A stretch of DNA of 64,000 nucleotides. It comes from Candidatus Vondammii sp. HM_W22 (GTDB lineage: Bacteria; Pseudomonadota; Gammaproteobacteria; Chromatiales; Chromatiaceae). The stretch covers positions 744,001 through 808,000 of the forward strand of contig NZ_CP099567.1 in the NCBI RefSeq assembly GCF_022530855.2. The letters are read 5' to 3'. Below are positions 38,880 to 49,797 of this stretch, piece by piece (position 1 is the stretch's first letter; every line of letters starts with the position of its first letter). The notes beneath the pieces are model-generated. The model was not told where the DNA came from. It saw only the letters and a list, made by a program, of their open reading frames with translations, and made no database searches. Made by a program: the position numbers and the translations under genes.

Positions 38880-39960
38880 AGATGAACGGGGAAAAATTTG
38901 AGGCTGGCATTGATGTTATTTACAACGAAGGTGCTGGCCAGCCCCGTTACCCACTCGTTTACTGGTGGGCCATTACTTCAAGTACACTCTTTTAATGAGA
39001 GCGATGAAAGCGTTGTGAAACGCTGGGTTAAAAACCCATATTGGTCGTACTTTGTGAGGATTTCAATACCTGCAACACAAACTCCCCCTTACACTCCTCC
39101 AGCCTGGTTCACTGGCGCAACCGGGTCGGTAATAAATTTGACGCGCTGTTGAAACAAACCATCGAGCTAGCGCTGAATACTAAAGCAATGAGCTTGCGTG
39201 AATTAGAGGACGTCAATGTGGATACCACCGTTCAAGAGAAGGCCATCACCTTTCCAACATCTACCATAAAATGCGTGACCTATTGGTGTCTGCGGCTCAA
39301 AAGAGAGGCATCAAATGACGCCAGAGCTATGTCGAGGTGGGAAAGCCTTGATCATGCAAGGACGATATTCTCATGCTCAGCAGATGAAGCGTTCGGCGAG
39401 GCAGACTGGAAAACTCAAAACGCACTTGGGCCGAGTGATGAGAGACATTGGGCGTAAGACACTGTGTAGAGATGGTGAACTCACGATTACTTGCACGCGC
39501 TAACCATTTACTGGCACCACAACGACAAGATAAAAACAAGCTTTACAGCGTGCATGCAGCAGAAGAGGAATGCATTGCCAAAGGTAAAAAACATACAAGT
39601 GTTACGTGTTTGGTAATAAGCCCTCATTTGTGACCGGATCCAAAGTCAGCTGGTTAGTTGACACATGGCGTTTGACGGGTAACCCTTATGATGGGCATAC
39701 ACCCTTGGCGGCCGCTTGAACAAGCGAAGAGCTTGAGCAGCCGAAAGCTCAAGAATGCATATTGTGATCAAGGTTACTCTGGACACCGCGTAGGCGATGA
39801 AATTAACGTTAAGCTCTGTGGCAGGCTCCTTAAGAGGGCGACTCGGTCAACCCGAAAATGGATGAAGCGTCGAACCGCTATCGAGCCAGTTATTGGGCAC
39901 CTTAAATCAGACAATAGGCTAAACCGAAACTATCTTAAAGCTGAATATAGTAATGAGGCT
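38880..39960 (+). mobile_element. IS5-superfamily (DUF772-type) element, strongly degraded
   Basis: Scattered across three frames are pieces of a transposase related to the one at 42375: VDTTVQEKAITFP, QMKRSARQTGKLKTHLGRVM, DKNKLYSVHAAEEECIAKGK, and the C-terminal AIEPVIGHLKSDNRLNRNYL at about 39880-39945. Stops and frameshifts occur roughly every 100-200 bases. It is an old, inactive copy of a different subtype. The preceding 38660-38880 holds no gene. Confidence 0.75.
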
Positions 39961-40083
39961 AATGAGAGCCTCTAAGAACCTTCCAAAATCAGCGGTATAT
40001 AGCAACCAGCTCAACCAGCCATTGATAACAGCCATGCAGCCGACTTGAACTCCTTGAGCAACTGGGAGACCCTCTGCCAAAGC

Positions 40084-41471
40084 GAGTTATAGTCAAATCT
40101 GGTGTTTAGCCAGTTGAATCAAGCGGCGACCTGATCGACTCCTGCTACCTCAACACCCTCTTTAAATTTGATTCCGGTTATCACCTTCGCCAGATAATCG
40201 AAACCCCGTAATCGTCTCCACTTCTTCTCGGCACACCGGCCGAGTTTGAACATCATGTGTAGCATGCCGTCACGCGATAGGCAGCCCTTGGAACGCCTGG
40301 TTCGATGGCGGATTGTCCCGAAGGTGGATTCAATCGGATTGCTGGTCCGAATGCTCTGCCAATGCTGCGCAGGAAATTGATAGAAAGCCATCAGTTCCTC
40401 TCGGTCTTTGTGCAGACAGATGGCAGCCTTCGGATACTTTGGCTCATACGTTTTGATAAACAGATCAAAGGCCTTTTCCGCATCGGCCTGGGTCTCCGAC
40501 TGCCAGATGTTATGCAGTGCCTGCTTCGCTTTCGGCTGAGCTGACCTTGGCAGGCAGTTCAGCACGTTCATGGTCTTGTGCATCCAGCAGCGCTGTTGGC
40601 GCGTCTCCGGATACACTTCCTCCAGCGCAGCCCGGAACCCTATGGCACCGTCACCGATCGCCAATTTTGGCGGGGTCAGTCCGCGTGACTTCAGTTTCAA
40701 CAGTACCTCCCGCCAGCTCTGTGTGGACTCCCGTACACCATCCTCAATTGCCAGAAAATGCTTCTCACCACGCTCATTCACGCCGATCACCACCAGGGCA
40801 CACAGCTTCGTCTGCTCTGCTCTTTGTCCGCTGTAGACACCGTCTGCCCACACATACACCCAATGGCCCTTATCCAGGCGCTCCTCGCACCCGTTCCGAT
40901 ATTCTTCTGCCCAGACCTGCTTTAGACGCGATACCCTGCCGGCCGACAAGCCTGTTGCATCCGGAACCACCAGCCCTTTCAGGGCTTCACCCATCTCTCC
41001 ACTGGAAATCCTCTTCAGGTAGAGCCACGGCAGTGCTGCTTCCAGTGACTTCGTCTTGCGTACATACGGCGGCACCAGAGCTGATCGGAACGTCACCGGC
41101 TCGCCGGTCTTCGCTCGTATTTTGGGGATCTTGACCGTGACCGGCCCCAATCCTGTCTGCAGTTTACGAGCTGGCAGGTGACCATTACGCACCACACCCG
41201 TCTTGCCATCCTCTGTCCGTCGCTCGACGTGCTCCGCCAACAGCTCCAGCAGCTCGGCCTCCACCCGCCTGGTAGATCAACTGCTCTGCACCACTTTTCA
41301 GCAACTCTGTCAGCGGATCGATAATCGTATCTCGACCTGCCAGCTTAACAACGTTATTCTTACTCATGGTGGCGTATCTCCAATGGTTGTTTTGATGTCT
41401 CGCAACAACAAATCAACCAGATATCCCGCTCTTTTTCAATTCCTTTCAAACAACACTTTCAGTTATAACTC
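40084..41471. mobile_element. IS256-family element, full length (copy A)
   Basis: It is bounded by GAGTTATA at 40084 and its complement ending at 41471, with imperfect terminal repeats of about 35 bases. It contains one transposase gene on the minus strand with a single frameshift. It is inserted in an IS1106-like element. I see no matching short target duplication at the two junctions, so deletion or rearrangement followed insertion. Confidence 0.85.
40119..41367 (-). pseudogene. IS256-family transposase, one-base frameshift
   Basis: A Mutator-type DDE transposase. The start MSKNNVVKLAGRDTIIDPLTE reads to about 41290. There GGCGGGTGGAGG has one G more than the matching GGCGGTAGAGG of copy B, throwing the frame. 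The remainder (40119-41264) is intact and includes WADGVYSGQRAEQ, ALVVIGVNERGEKHFL, IGDGAIGFRAALEEVYPET and the ending IKFKEGVEVAGVDQVAA. A single-base change would restore it, so it is a recent inactivation or an assembly error. Confidence 0.9.
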
Positions 41472-42251
41472 CCGGATTGATGCAGCAGGCTTCAGTGCTC
41501 GCAAGGGATAGATTGTAGATGCCGTCATCGTTCCAGTACCCAGGCGACACAATACGCGAGAGGAAAATAGGCAAACCAAATATGGGGACAGCCCTGAGGC
41601 ATGGGGCGATAACAAACGCTGCCAGAAGGATGTTGAAGCCCGCTGGACTAAGAAGCATGGTAAAACCCACTATGGGTACAAAAGCCACATCAGCATAGAC
41701 CGGAAGCACAAGGTCATTCGCAAGTACGCCATCACATCAGCAGAAGTTTACGACAGCAAGGTCTTCGAGGAACGGCTGGATGAGAACAACAGTAAGATAA
41801 GTGTCTGGGCCGATTCTGCTTACCGCAGTGTAGAACGGGAAGCCGCTTTACCGGGGTACGCATTACCGCAGTCATATTCATCGCAAGCGCGGCACGCAAA
41901 CGCCCTTTGAATGAACGGGGGCAAGAGGCAAACTGAAAACGATCAAGAGTTCTGGCTCGAGTTGAGCACGTGTTTGCCCAGCAGGCCAATCGACTGGTGC
42001 GTAGCATCTGGCAAGCTAGGCCAGCGGGAAGATTGGTATGATAAATTTTGTTTGCAACATGCATCGATTCGTGTAGCTGGCTGGATAAAGCAAGCCATGT
42101 ATATGGATTGTTGCCAGAAAAATGAGCGTGAAGATACCGGACTCTCCAGGTTTGCTAGAGACTATTGGCTTTTGTCGGTTTTTTAGAGGTTCCCTTTACC
42201 ATGGTTGGACGGACCGATTATTATATTGCGTCATATAATATCAATCTTAAC

Positions 42252-43724
42252 TAGTCGACCCTGAAATATTCATAACGCAATGATTTATATAAAATAAGCG
42301 TCTAAATTTGATAAAATAAACGTCCGTGAAAGGGGTAAAAGCAGAGAAAAACTGGACGAAACAGAGGTGGATAATTGAGCAAACCCAAGACAGACAATCC
42401 CAACCAGCAAAGTTTCCTGCACCAGAACTTACTGGATCAGCTGAACCCCAAGCATCCACTTTTGCTACTGGCCAGACAGATAGACTGGTCATATTTTGAT
42501 GCTGAATTTGCCCCGCTTTATTCTCATCTTGGAAAGCCCTCAAAACCCATCCGCCTAATGGTGGGCCTCTCGATACTCAAGCATCTGGAAGACCTCAGTG
42601 ACGAGGTTCTGATTCAACGCTGGATACAAAATCCCTACTACCAGAGTTTTACGGGTGAGATCGAATTCCAATGGCAACTTCCTTGTGACCCCTCCGACCT
42701 GACTTACTTCAGAAAGCGTATTGGCAACGAAGGTTTTGAAAAGGTCCTGGCTGCCTCTATCGCCTTACATCAAGAAAAGGCGATCGAAGATGAAATGTGT
42801 ATCGACACTACCGTACAAGAGAAAAACATTACCTTTCCAACTGATGCAAAGCAGTACCGAAAGATACACGGGCAGTTACTCAAGATGGCCCGAGCAGAAG
42901 GTATCGTGCTCAGTCGAAGCCATGAGAAGGAAGTAAAAATTCTCAAGCTCCCCACCCGATTTGCCACACATCCGAGGAATCGTAAAAAGGCACGTAAGGC
43001 CGTCAAGCGATTAAAGACCATCAGCGGCCGATTACTGCGTGAAATACAGCGTAAGATGACCGCAGAACAACAGAAATTCTATGCAGAAAAGTTCGCCCTG
43101 TACCAGCGCATGCTGAATCAGAAGCGTGCTGATAAAAATAAGTTGTACAGCCTACATGAACCTCATATTTACTGTATGAGCAAAGGCAAGGCCCAGCAGC
43201 GTTATGAGTTTGGCACCAAGGCATCAATCACCACCACAAGGGACGCGGGCATTGTGATTGGTGCCCTGGCTTTTGAGAAGAATGTATTTGATGGTCACAC
43301 TGTACCTGAGGTCTTGGCACAGGTGAAACGTCTCATCAATCGAGTACCCAAAGTGGGTATTGCTGATCGAGGTTATCGGGGCAAATCAAAGGTTAATGAC
43401 ACCCAGATAGTAACGCCAAAGCCTGCTAGGAAGAATACCTCAGAAGAAGCCATGGCATTAGCCAGAAAACGTTTCAGAAGACCAGCTGGCATTGAGCCTA
43501 TGGTCACTTAAAGAGTGACCATAGGCTAAAAAGGAACTTTCTTAAAGGCTTTGCCGGGGATCAGATTAACTTGCTTATGGCGGCGGCTGCCTTCAACTTC
43601 AGAAAATGGATGAGGGAGGTTCTTTTTGTGCTGAAAAATATCATGTCCATACTGTTGTTCCTGTTTGCAAAACAGAAACAACAGTATTATTAAGTGCCTG
43701 GAATGAATATTTCAGGGTCGACTA
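42252..43724. mobile_element. IS5-superfamily (DUF772-type) element with 22-bp inverted repeats
   Basis: A perfect 22-bp inverted repeat runs from 42252 to 42273 (TAGTCGACCCTGAAA...) and from 43703 to 43724. The 1473-bp unit encodes one transposase on the plus strand. The borders are sharp, so this is one of the younger elements in the window, though its gene carries a frameshift near the end. Confidence 0.92.
42375..43693 (+). pseudogene. IS5-superfamily transposase with late frameshift
   Basis: The first 378 residues are intact. An N-terminal DUF772-type domain (IDWSYFDAEFAPLYSHLG, RLMVGLSILKHLEDLSDE) is followed by the DDE core (CIDTTVQEKNITFPTD, VGIADRGYRGKSKVN). At about 43498 GAGCCTATGGTCAC lacks bases relative to the expected GIEPIIGHLKSDHRL, so an early stop occurs at 43509-43511. 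The expected C-terminus (GHLKSDHRLKRNFLKGFAGD) follows in another frame to 43693. Loss of the C-terminal E-box context suggests it is inactive. Confidence 0.9.
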
Positions 43725-43957
43725 ATTATTTCGCCAAGGTAATGAAAGGTGTGCCATTGAAAATATGGTGTCGATATAGGTAAATCAGACCAGATCGCCG
43801 CTTGAGAAATGACTGATACACCACTTTTGATAATAACTCACAGATCCTGATACTCTGAGAACGGCTAACCATTGTAAGTTCTGAAAACTCTATGCAGGAG
43901 AGCGTTGTCATGCCCTCTTGTAAACATGGGCCTCAATGTCGTTGAGGCGCTACGGCT
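43725..43957. other. gap between an IS5 element and the efflux gene
   Basis: A 61-codon minus-strand frame (43726-43911) is open, ending SGLIYLYRHHIFNGTPFITL then AK, but I recognise no family and see no good ribosome site. It may be the tail of a gene cut by the IS5 element at 43724. Confidence 0.3.
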
Positions 43958-45145
43958 TTAAGTTGTTACCGTTCGTCTGAGCATCAAAAAACTCCCCAGT
44001 GTCAACAGACCCATGATTGCAATCGCAAAGGCCATGGATAATGGCGTGCCGTTGTGGTACTGCCCGACCAGGAAGCCGATCACGGCTGCCAGTGACATCT
44101 GAATAAATCCAAACAGCGCGGATGAGGTGCCTGCTATTTGCGGAAAGGGTGCCAGCGCCCCTGCCATGGACTCAGGCATGACCAAGCCGACACCGGCCAT
44201 ATAGATCACGTGAGGGGCAATAACGGCAGCAACATGATGGACCTCCATCACGGCAAGAAGCGCCATGGTGGTGCCGCCGGCTGTAGCGATGAGTGCGCCG
44301 ATACCAATCAAACGATTGATGCCAAGGCGATGTACCAGTTTAGCCCCTGCCAGAGAGCCCGATATGTAGCCTAGTACCACCAGGGTAAAGAAGAGCCCGA
44401 AATGCTCTTCGGCATAGCCGAAAAACTCAATAATGACAATCGGCGCGCCGGAGAGAAAAGAGAAAAGACCGGCAAATACAAAGCTGCAGGATAGGGTATA
44501 CCAGCGCCATGAAGGGTGATGCAGCAGTAGCGAGTAGTTCCTTAACAGATGCCTGAATGAGATGGGGTGATGGCTGCCCATCGGCGCTGTTTCCTGTATC
44601 AGGGACTTGAAAACAATCGCACCAATCAGGCCATAGATGACCAGGAAGATAAAGATTGATCTCCAGCCAAACCAGATGGTCATGTAACCGCCCAGAATAG
44701 GCGCGGCGGCAGGTGCCAGAGCCATTGCCATGCCGATGCAAGAGAGCGGTCGTGCAGAATCCTTTGAGCCGTAGATATCCCTCACCATAGCCCGTCCAAG
44801 CACCGGCCTGGTACTGCCGCCGATGGCCTGTAACAGGCGAAGCAGGGTAAGCGATTCAATCGATTCGGCAAACAGAATACTGATACTGCCAACAGTAAAC
44901 AGCAGCAATCCTCCCAGCAGCACCGGCTTGCGTCCGAACTTATCAGAGAGTGGTCCGTAGATGAGTTGGGTCAGGGCAAATCCCAGTAAAAACAGGCTGA
45001 GAGTGAGCTGTACTTCGTTGATACCGGCGCTGAACTCTCTCATCAGTGCCGGGAAGGCGGGCAGGTACATATCAGTCGATAGAGGCCCGACCGCCACCAG
45101 GGCTGCAATGATGGCGGTTGTGTATACCGATTTAGATGAGAACAT
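43958..45145 (-). CDS. Bcr/CflA-family multidrug efflux transporter
   Basis: An inner-membrane MFS proton antiporter (drug:H+ antiporter, 12 helices) that exports small drugs or other compounds. The 395 residues show TM1 (TAIIAALVAVGPLSTDMYLPAFP), the MFS loop motif GPLSDKFGRKPVLLGG between helices 2 and 3, and QAIGGSTRPVLGRAMVRD (the motif region of helices 4-5). The substrate is not predictable. It lies 50 bases upstream of nothing on its own strand except xseA; the two genes are in tandem on the minus strand, but the 50-base gap leaves their co-expression open. Confidence 0.92.
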   Translation of the reverse strand: MFSSKSVYTTAIIAALVAVGPLSTDMYLPAFPALMREFSAGINEVQLTLSLFLLGFALTQLIYGPLSDKFGRKPVLLGGLLLFTVGSISILFAESIESLTLLRLLQAIGGSTRPVLGRAMVRDIYGSKDSARPLSCIGMAMALAPAAAPILGGYMTIWFGWRSIFIFLVIYGLIGAIVFKSLIQETAPMGSHHPISFRHLLRNYSLLLHHPSWRWYTLSCSFVFAGLFSFLSGAPIVIIEFFGYAEEHFGLFFTLVVLGYISGSLAGAKLVHRLGINRLIGIGALIATAGGTTMALLAVMEVHHVAAVIAPHVIYMAGVGLVMPESMAGALAPFPQIAGTSSALFGFIQMSLAAVIGFLVGQYHNGTPLSMAFAIAIMGLLTLGSFLMLRRTVTT

Positions 45146-45195
45146 GGGCTATTGTTCTGGTTCTGTGGCTGGAAAGCGAACGTTTTTCTGATCTC

Positions 45196-46527
45196 TTACT
45201 GAACGCTTTCGACACGACAGATCAATCTTCCCTTGGCCAGACGGGTTTCCACCTGATCACCTGTCGAGACGCTGGTTGCATCCTGAATGACATGGCCATC
45301 GGTTAACCGGCAAGTGATAGAGTACCCCCGTTCCAGGATGGCCAGCGGGCTTAGTGTATTGAGATTTCCAGCATTGGCGGCAAGTTGTTGATGTTTTCTC
45401 TGCAGCAGAACCTGGACCGCCTGATTGATACGGGCAGAGAGATTGCCTGTCCATTGTGCCATCTGTTCCAGCCGGTGTGCCGGAGTGAGTGCCTGGATTC
45501 GGGTGGTGAGCATAGCCAGCTGTTTTTTCAGGTTGTTCAGGTGCAACCGACTGCTTCGCTCCAGTCGGGTTTCAAACTCATCAAGCTTCTGCTGTTGCTG
45601 GGAGAGGCGCACACCCGGGTGACAGAGTGAGAGCCGGTGCTGCAGATTGGCCTGTCGGCCGGAGAGTCGGTTTAACCGCTGTTCTGCCTGTATTCTCAGA
45701 CGGCGCTCCAGAGTGAACAGCTTTTCTGTTATTTCGTTCTGATCGGGGCTTGCCATTTCCGCCGCTGCCGAGGGGGTGGGGGCGCGTCGGTCGGCAACAA
45801 AATCTGCAATGGTAAAGTCGATCTCATGACCTACGGCAGAGATCAGGGGGATGGTGTTTGCCACGATCGCCCGGGCTACCGCTTCATCATTGAATGCCAT
45901 TAGATCTTCCAGCGATCCGCCACCCCGGGTAAGGATCAGCAGGTCGCATTCGTTACGCCGGTTGATCAGGTTGATGGCGTCGATAATCTCGTCCGGGGCT
46001 TGTTTTCCCTGTACTGAAACCGGATATATGACCACTGGAATCGCCGGGAATCGGCGTTTCAGGACGGTCAATACATCTTTTATTGCGGCACCTGAGGGTG
46101 AGGTGATAACGCCTATCTGCCTGGGGAGCGTTGGGATCTCTCTCTTTTGCTCAGGGTCAAACAGGCCTTCATCGGCCAGTCGCTGTTTCAGCTCCTCGAA
46201 AGCCTGGCGAAGAGCGCCCTCACCGGAGGGTTCCATATGCTCTGCAATCAGCTGGAATTCGCCGCGCCCTTCATACAGTCCCACCCGCGCACGGATCAGG
46301 ACCTTGAGTCCGTTTTCGGGCTGAAAACGCAGCCGCTGACGCTTCATCCGGAACATGGCGCAGCGCACTTGAGCCTGGGGATCCTTTAGGGAGAAATAGA
46401 TGTGACCGGATGAGGGGCGTGCAAGATTTGAGATCTCACCTTCTACCCATAGCAGTGGGAAACTGCCTTCCAGTACGGCGCGTACTTCGCTGTTGAGGCG
46501 TGATACGGAGTAAATATCCCGGTTCAA
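45196..46527 (-). CDS. xseA: exodeoxyribonuclease VII large subunit
   Basis: The catalytic subunit of a single-strand-specific exonuclease used in repair. The 443 residues begin MNRDIYSVSRLNSEVRAVLEG. The OB-fold follows (VEGEISNLARPSSGHIYFSL), then the catalytic core (GVITSPSGAAIKDVLTVLKR, LILTRGGGSLEDLMAFNDE, ISAVGHEIDFTIADFVADRR) and a long coiled-coil region (about 265-380). The small subunit XseB is not in the window. In many relatives xseA is near guaB, as here, though now separated from it by about 4 kb of IS sequence. Confidence 0.96.
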   Translation of the reverse strand: MNRDIYSVSRLNSEVRAVLEGSFPLLWVEGEISNLARPSSGHIYFSLKDPQAQVRCAMFRMKRQRLRFQPENGLKVLIRARVGLYEGRGEFQLIAEHMEPSGEGALRQAFEELKQRLADEGLFDPEQKREIPTLPRQIGVITSPSGAAIKDVLTVLKRRFPAIPVVIYPVSVQGKQAPDEIIDAINLINRRNECDLLILTRGGGSLEDLMAFNDEAVARAIVANTIPLISAVGHEIDFTIADFVADRRAPTPSAAAEMASPDQNEITEKLFTLERRLRIQAEQRLNRLSGRQANLQHRLSLCHPGVRLSQQQQKLDEFETRLERSSRLHLNNLKKQLAMLTTRIQALTPAHRLEQMAQWTGNLSARINQAVQVLLQRKHQQLAANAGNLNTLSPLAILERGYSITCRLTDGHVIQDATSVSTGDQVETRLAKGRLICRVESVQ

Positions 46528-46939
46528 TGTAGTATCTCTATATCTTGTCTAAAAACATGTGCAGGATGTTATTGTGATATTGCAACGCTTTCAAGGTGCA
46601 TAGAAAAGAGTGCGATTTTCAATCAAGCGATATTTTAAGTACAAGAGCGGTATTCCATCAAGGTGATATCGACCGGTTCAATGTGAAAAAAGCCCGCGGG
46701 ACCCATTCTTCAGCTCAGTTCTGGTTGAAGTAGGCGTTTGAGATTTCGGCTGCACGTTTCTGAGTGTGGCATATCCCGTACCTATTCAGCACTCCTCCAC
46801 TCAATAGAGCCGAGTGACGGCTTTCCTGCTTCAAGGCACTGTATAAAGTTCAGTAGCATTTCTATCTGATAAATTGGCTTATCCCCTGTTTTTTCAAAAA
46901 ATCACCTCTTTCCGGTGATTTATTCACAACAATAACTGT
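46528..46939. other. gene-free gap upstream of xseA
   Basis: I find no gene in these 412 bases. At 46890-46921 there is an 8-bp stem (AAATCACC/GGTGATTT); on the minus strand it is followed by six T, so it would act as a terminator for a minus-strand transcript coming from higher coordinates. The gene it served has probably been displaced by the IS21 element. xseA's promoter should lie in the left part. Confidence 0.5.
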
Positions 46940-46985
46940 TAAATTGCATCCAAAAGTACCCCACCTAATCAAGCCGGATTATGGC

Positions 46986-47743
46986 TCATTTCTTGGGTTT
47001 TCGTTTGGTTTCTCTCTCCGTATTGCGGGTTGAGTTTTTGAATCGGTAACTGTCATTGCGGGTTTCGATGATATGGCAGTGATGGGTCAGTCGATCAAGC
47101 AGTGCAGTCATCTTTTCATCACCAAAGAGATTCGACCATTCAATGAAGCTGACATTGGTGGTAATAGTGACGTGGGTGCGTCCATACAGCTTGCTGAGAA
47201 GATGGAATAACAAAGCACCACCTGCTTGGGGAAGATAACCCGGTTCACCAAGGATCACGAGATCCGCATGCATCAACCTGTTAGCCATTGGCTCCTGCTT
47301 ACCGGGTTGTTTCTCCTGCTTCAGCAGTTTAACCAGCTCAATAGTCGATAAAAAGCGAATAGGTTTATGATGGTGGTGAAGGCCTGCACCGTGATTATAG
47401 TCGCCAGGAGGTGTTTATCGGTACCAGGGCCCACAAAAACGATGCTCTGGGCCTCTTCTATAAATTCGCAGTGATGCAGTGCAGTAATCAGTTCTTCGTT
47501 TACCTGACTTTGGATAAAATCAAAGCCTGCCAGCTCACAATGAGCTGGGAAGCGTGCCAGCTTCATTTGATATTGAATAGAACGCACTTCTCGTTCAGCG
47601 ACTTCGGCTTTGAGTCATTGCTGCAGTATGGGTTCTGCTTTGCTGTAAGCAGATGAAGCTTGCTCAGACAGCTCTGCAATGCTTTGCGTCATACTGTGGA
47701 ATTTTAGTAACTTCATGGTTGCTATCGTGGCATCAACGGACAT
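46986..47743 (-). pseudogene. istB: IS21 helper ATPase IstB, degraded
   Basis: An AAA-type helper ATPase for IstA. Starting at 47743 (MSVDATIATMKLLKFHSMTQ), a TGA interrupts after AEPILQQ. The P-loop reads GPGTDKH, where GPGTGKTHL is expected. Another frameshift lies near 47300. The C-terminal part ([46 protein letters not shown]) is recognisable. With a damaged Walker A and several breaks, it is inactive. Confidence 0.88.
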
Positions 47744-48411
47744 GGCATTTCCCCCGTAAGTGATCATAACGGCCTGTGTCAGCTTTGGATTTCTTTACCA
47801 GCGTGAGTTCAGGACGCGGCTTGAGCAACGCCGGTCTTGGCTTATCCAGGCAGCTAATAACGTGCTGTTTAGAAGGGCTGCCACTGGTCAGTGCAGTGGT
47901 AATGGCCTTGCGTTCATCATGTTGCAGCACTAGTGCCAGTACATTGACCATATCCTGGTTGTCACCGGGATGCTTGAGCCGTTATTTTTGTAGTTTGCGG
48001 AAGCTCTCTGGCAATTCCTGGAAGGGTGCCCCATTGCGCAACGCACCGGGCTTACGCTGCAGTACCGACGGGTAGTGATGCTAGCCATAGATTGTTTGCA
48101 CTTTTGGCTGTGATCTCGTGTGAACATACGCTGATGTTCTGCAATCACCTTCTCCTCTGCAATCATCACCAATTTATGGGCATGAATATGTAAGCTGGTG
48201 GGGCGATTGGTAAAAGAAGCGGGTACACTGTAACGACTGTTATCAAAGATAATCAGGGAGGTGGATAAGACCCGCTTACTGTGTTCTATATATCCGTCAA
48301 AGGGCGCAGGAATCGACATCAGGCGAACCACTTCGTCCTGCCAAGCAATTGTGCTGTCTTTGTACTCAGGATGGCAGATCTCTTGCCATAAGGTCTTATA
48401 GCATAGCCAGA
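47733..48411 (-). pseudogene. istA: IS21 transposase IstA, C-terminal fragment
   Basis: The C-terminal half of an IstA transposase is spread over two frames. 47930-48411 carries RRVMSIPAPFDGYIE-like sequence (seen as VVRLMSIPAPFDGYIE) and FDNSRYSVPASFTNRP. 47733-47951 carries VNVLALVLQHDERKAITTAL and the C-terminus. It overlaps the istB start as in intact IS21 elements. The catalytic N-terminal part is missing. Confidence 0.8.
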
Positions 48412-49797
48412 GAGTTATAGTCAAATCTAGTGTTTAGCCAGTTGAATCAAGCGGCGACCTGATCGACTCCTGCTACCTCAAGACCCTCTTTAAATTTGAT
48501 TCCGGTTATCACCTTCACCAGGTAATCGAAACCCCGTAATCGTCTCCACTTCTTCTCGGCACACAGGCCGAGTTTGAACATCATGTGTAGCATGCCGTCA
48601 CGCGATAGGCAGCCCTTGGAACGCTTGGTTCGATGGCGGATTGTCCTGAAGGTGGATTCAATCGGATTGCTGGTCCGAATACTCTGCCAATGCTGCGCAG
48701 GAAATTGATAGAAAGCCATCAGTTCCTCTCGGTCTTTGTGCAGACAGATGGCAGCCTTCGGATACTTTGGCTCATACGTTTTGATAAACAGATCAAAGGC
48801 CTTTTCCGCATCGGCCTGGGTCTCCGCCTGCCAGATGTTGTGCAGTGCCTGCTTCGCTTTCGGCTGAGCTGACCTTGGCAGGCAGTTCACACGTTCATGG
48901 TTTTGTGCATCCAGCAGCGCTGCTGACGCGTCTCTGGATACACTTCCTCCAGTGCAGCCCAGAAGCCCATAGCACCGTCTCCGATTGCCAATTTTGGCGG
49001 GTTTAGTCCGCGTCACTTCAGTTTTAACAGCACCTCCGGCCAGCTCTGTGTGGACTCCCGTACACCATCCTCAATTGCCAGAAAATGCTTCTCACCACGC
49101 TCATTCACGCCGATCACCACCAGGGCACACAGCTTCGTCTGCTCTGCTCTCTGTCCGCTGTAGACACCGTCTGCCCACACATACACCCAATGGCCCTTAT
49201 CCAGGCGCTCCTCGCACCAGCCCCGATATTCTTCTGCCCAGACCTGCTTCAGACGCGATACCCTGCCGGCCGACAAGCCTGTTGCATCCGGAACCACCAG
49301 CACTTTCAGGGCTTCATCCATCTCTCCACTGGAAATCCTCTTCAGGTAGAGCCACGGCAGTGCCGCTTCCAGTGACTTCGTCTTGCGTACATACGGCGGC
49401 ACCAGAGCTGATCGGAACGTCACCGGCTCGCCGGTCTTCGCTCGTATTTTGGGGATCTTGACCGTGACCGGCCCCAATCCTGTCTGCAGTTTACGAGCTG
49501 GCAGGTGACCATTACGCACCACACCCGTCTTGCCATCCTCTGTCCGTCGCTCGACGTGCTCCGCCAACAGCTCCAGCAGCTTGGCCTCTACCGCCTGGTA
49601 GATCAACTGCTCTGCACCGCTTCTCAGCAACTCTGTCAGCGGATCGATAATCGTATCGCGACCTGCCAGCTTAACAACGTTATTCTTACTCATGGTGGCG
49701 TATCTCCAACGGTTGTTTTGATGTCTAGCAACAACAAATCAACCAGATACCCCGCTCTTTTTCAATTCCTTTCAAACAACACTTTCAATTATAACTC
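48412..49797. mobile_element. IS256-family element, full length (copy B)
   Basis: It has the same length and ends as copy A (GAGTTATA at 48412; complement ending at 49797). It joins an IS21 remnant on the left to an IS110 remnant on the right, so it lies exactly at a rearrangement point. No target duplication is visible at its borders. Confidence 0.85.
48447..49693 (-). pseudogene. IS256-family transposase with a nonsense codon and a 2-bp deletion
   Basis: The N-terminal 226 residues (49013-49693) are intact up to VLLKLK. There the TCA serine codon of copy A is TGA. A second defect is a 2-bp deletion near 48890: GTTCACACG here, GTTCAGCACG in copy A. The C-terminal part (48447 to about 48890, NCLPRSAQPKAKQALHNIWQ to GLEVAGVDQVAA) is otherwise preserved. 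The copies A and B are damaged at different sites, so each was intact when it spread. Confidence 0.9.

Larger units (their letters stand above)
39965..42199 (+). mobile_element. IS5-family (IS1106-like) element interrupted by an IS256
   Basis: The left part (39965-40083) is the 5' end of the IS1106-like element also seen at 10441 and 58489, with terminal CCTCTAAGAACCTTCC and the LELLEQLGDPLPK codons in eroded form. The right part (41472-42199) is the 3' half: IVDAVIVPVPRRHNTREENR, RWTKKHGKTHYGYKSHISID, VWADSAYRSVEREA, ending at TTTTTTAGAGGTTCCC. An IS256 element (40084-41471) sits between them. The middle of the IS5 transposase is missing and the remaining frame is broken, so the element is dead. 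Confidence 0.75.
46940..48411 (-). mobile_element. IS21-family element remnant (istA-istB)
   Basis: The left border appears to be near TCCAAAAGTACCCC (about 46949-46962), a typical IS21-type end. The element holds istB (46986-47743) and the 3' half of istA (47733-48411), both on the minus strand and both broken. The other half of istA is missing; the element is cut at 48411 by an IS256 element. Confidence 0.8.
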
